From Gemmatimonadota bacterium (GTDB lineage: Bacteria > Gemmatimonadota > Gemmatimonadetes > Longimicrobiales > Gaopeijiaceae), in assembly GCA_040882465.1 (NCBI GenBank), contig JBBEBG010000007.1, positions 34,210 to 77,346 on the forward strand: a stretch of 43,137 nucleotides of DNA, in the 5' to 3' direction. Shown piece after piece: positions 42,401 to 43,137 of the stretch. Position numbers and translations under genes: made by a program. Under the pieces are notes generated by a model. It searched no databases and was not told the DNA's origin. It saw only the letters and a list, made by a program, of their open reading frames with translations. Within the stretch, counting starts at the first letter, position 1. Every line of letters begins with the position of its first letter.

Positions 42401-43033
42401 CAGCAGGGGCAGGACGGCCAGCAGCCGGAACAGCGTGGGCTCCAACCCGGCCAGCAGGGGCAACAGCCGGGCCAGGGGCAGCAGGGCGAGCCGCAGCCTG
42501 GACAGGGCCAACAGCCAGGTCAGGGCCAGCAGCCTGGCCAACAGCCGGGCCAGGGGCAGCAGCCCGGTCAAGGTCAGCAGGGTCAGCCCGACGGCCAGCA
42601 GCCCGGCCAGGGCCAACAGGGCGGGCAGCAGAACGCGGGCGGTGGTGGCCCGAACGGCGGTGTGGACGCGGAAACGGTCCGCCAGCTCCAGCGCGAGGCC
42701 GGTGCGCGCCGGGCCGACGCCGAGGCGCTCCGCGACGCGATCCGGGGCCGGACCGACGCCGGAAACTTTGACTGGGTGGACGGGCTCGAGTTCGCCATTG
42801 ACCGTTTCAGCGAGCTCCAAGAGGCCCGCGCCTACGCCGATCCTCGCGACCTGGCCGACCTCCAGCGAGAGCTCGTCGAGGCGCTGAGGGAGCTCGACTT
42901 CGCGCTGCGCCGGGAGTTCGCCACGACCGGAAGGGAAAGCCCGATGGTCGCGGGCTCGGGTGACGTTCCCGAGGAGTATCGCCAGTCGGTGGAGGAGTAT
43001 TACCGCTCACTGGCCGGCGGCTCCCCGCGGTGA
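39443..43033 (+). CDS. DUF4175-like large membrane-anchored coiled-coil protein
   Basis: A 1196-residue protein. Two N-terminal membrane helices (about 32-52 and 57-80) and a third (about 150-166) anchor it. Ig-like beta domains occupy about 190-510, ending SYYARALDNGPGAEEREARTDLFFVQIRPF, the pattern of DUF4175-family proteins. A poly-Gly linker (about 518-532) leads into a very long Gln/Glu/Arg/Ala-rich coiled coil (about 535-985). A Gln/Gly/Pro-rich tract follows (about 986-1064), then a conserved helical C-terminal domain ending EEYYRSLAGGSPR. DUF4175 genes commonly close MoxR/BatA operons. A spacer or scaffold across the periplasm is inference. The ATG at 39443 follows a GGAGAAGG ribosome site. 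It is separated from batA by the inverted-repeat element. Confidence 0.85.
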   Translation: MNHRVGGSERRELRDVVRTVRRRWRIRNALRGGLLTVISAVVALLVVSFAMDRWTGSQAAATVFALVLYLGVAWVAVRTLFRPIFRKLTDLQVAHYLEENEPALRAEILTAVGAMEEQKLERTVLLDGLIRAAVLRAREVEGGLRVDREPLKRLSWVNAGVAAVLLAFLLVDPLGFRESLPDLARPWTAVEAASPLAIQLNPGDTSVARGAELRIGAEAQGFAPEQVDVVYRSESEAQWARWPMLASAEGTAAYEFVFFRVDEPVEYYVESEGIRSGTHTISVVDLPYVSQLEIEIHHPAYTGRAPDILEFGGDIVVLRGTRVVVRAHPTIAVPSGKIVLEEVGEVALAAGAEGVLQGEFVVERAGFYRIELQDDAGQIHRGTPDHLIDLVQDLPPLVSFARPARDVRVTSIEEVFVQVEASDDHGIAMLELVYSVNAGEEQTIALLNDSGTRLEEVSAGHTFFLEELELQPGDLVSYYARALDNGPGAEEREARTDLFFVQIRPFSQDFRQAEQGPAGGGGGGGGGGGGDPLAGQFSQRQRDIVTATFNVDRDWRRSNPERLAEDIATIAQSQAALQGEVEAFLNELRPRLARMPVEMQQVAEILPVATEAMQAAALELIAQRPPEALPPEQRALQFLLRAEAVFREVQLQEQQAQQGGGGGQQNQPREDLADFFDLQMDRLRNQYEQLQQGERQQQSQQMDEAMQRLQELARRQQQEEERLRRAADQLQQGSAAGGESQRRLAEETEEAARQLERLAREQGSQELAEAARRLQEAADAMRQSAAARDARGLGQAAAAADALEEARRLLDRNQENQLGQAVEDVANRARQALQRQQAIEEAVSELPMEAGARQQAIPDIIEEKEALREEIQRLDEDLRQISRQSAAEDMEAERAFRDAAAAIRDGQLDDRIEYSQDLIPSPSMAERAQEFEQQISELVEEMNAQVQQGARALDGQGRAGDSELADRARDLIRGAESMAERTRQAAQQGQDGQQPEQRGLQPGQQGQQPGQGQQGEPQPGQGQQPGQGQQPGQQPGQGQQPGQGQQGQPDGQQPGQGQQGGQQNAGGGGPNGGVDAETVRQLQREAGARRADAEALRDAIRGRTDAGNFDWVDGLEFAIDRFSELQEARAYADPRDLADLQRELVEALRELDFALRREFATTGRESPMVAGSGDVPEEYRQSVEEYYRSLAGGSPR
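42400..42636 (+). repeat. In-frame QPGQGQQ-type tandem tract
   Basis: Within the DUF4175-like gene, degenerate copies of a unit encoding QPGQGQQ or QPGQQ repeat more than ten times. Synonymous codons vary between copies (CAG/CAA, GGC/GGG/GGT), so selection acts on the peptide rather than recent DNA slippage. The result is a flexible, uncharged, probably disordered linker of about 80 residues. Confidence 0.75.
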
Positions 43034-43060
43034 TCGGGAACACGCACACGCGCCAATGAG

Positions 43061-43137
43061 GTGAGCGGGGCGGCCTTACTCCGACGCGGACTCCTGTCCG
43101 CGCTCCTGGCCGGGGGGGGGGGGGGGGGGGGGGGGGG
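43061..43137 (+). CDS. Possible start of a next exported protein, cut by the window end
   Basis: A GTG at 43061 opens a frame reading VSGAALLRRGLLSALLAG before running into the poly-G tail. Arg-Arg followed by a Leu/Ala stretch looks like a signal peptide, in the same direction as the operon and 28 bases after its last stop. Only about 17 residues are reliable, so this is tentative. Confidence 0.3.
   Translation, partial: MSGAALLRRGLLSALLAGGGGGGGG
43112..43137. other. 26-base poly-G run at the contig edge
   Basis: The window ends in 26 consecutive G. Such a run at a contig end is typical of two-colour sequencing dark-cycle calls carried into assembly; it should not be read as biology. Confidence 0.7.

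Noticed and set aside
42400-42636. Tandem repeats considered as a CRISPR array
   Set aside because: Units are short, in-frame, degenerate and without spacers of constant length; no cas genes are present.

Overview
This is a very GC-rich window, by eye in the high sixties percent, with dense genes and short gaps. The gene set fits a free-living aerobic or microaerobic bacterium of the Gemmatimonadota type: a long DUF5117/DUF4953-type metalloprotease, exported amidohydrolases, a KorAB 2-oxoacid:ferredoxin oxidoreductase with a GltD-like partner, a PQQ dehydrogenase and a large MoxR/VWA operon. The phylum is an inference from gene content; there is no rRNA or tRNA here to test it. A run of 26 G at the right end suggests a contig edge in a draft or metagenome assembly.

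Layout. 31-1080 is a MetX-like acyltransferase, divergent from a Zn/Cd/Pb P1B-ATPase (1312-3561). 3667-6071 carries an export-tagged haloacetate-dehalogenase-like hydrolase and an exported amidohydrolase. 6132-12102 is a leftward block: lactate permease with a translationally coupled CC-motif protein, a TVP38/DedA-like membrane protein, a voltage-gated K+ channel coupled to an amidohydrolase-like lipoprotein that has lost its metal ligands, and a beta-propeller lipoprotein. 12356-14839 is a secreted zinc metalloprotease. 14890-18569 is a convergent pair (class V aminotransferase and SLC13/DASS transporter) whose codon choice differs from its neighbours. 18873-20888 is a PQQ dehydrogenase that abuts a 3'-truncated LEA14-like gene. 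21543-22242 is a RHH/MazF toxin-antitoxin module whose antitoxin has a one-base frameshift near its start. 22307-27062 is a leftward korC-korA-korB operon.

The most interesting part is 27713-43033, about 15 kb in one direction: DUF4159 protein, VWA/GATase-like membrane protein, caspase/legumain-like protein with an EF-hand but no obvious catalytic Cys, TPR lipoprotein with a gluzincin (HEMAH) domain, MoxR AAA+ ATPase, DUF58 protein, BatA-like VWA protein and a 1196-residue DUF4175-like coiled-coil protein with a Gln/Gly/Pro-rich tract. It looks like an elaborated MoxR-VWA envelope complex joined to one active-looking and one inactive-looking protease. A 163-bp element bounded by a perfect 26-bp inverted repeat sits between the last two genes.

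Many gene pairs share a 4-nt start/stop overlap (GTGA or ATGA at 7925, 10116, 21919, 23359, 25230, 31116 and 32156). These overlaps fix several GTG starts and show translational coupling.
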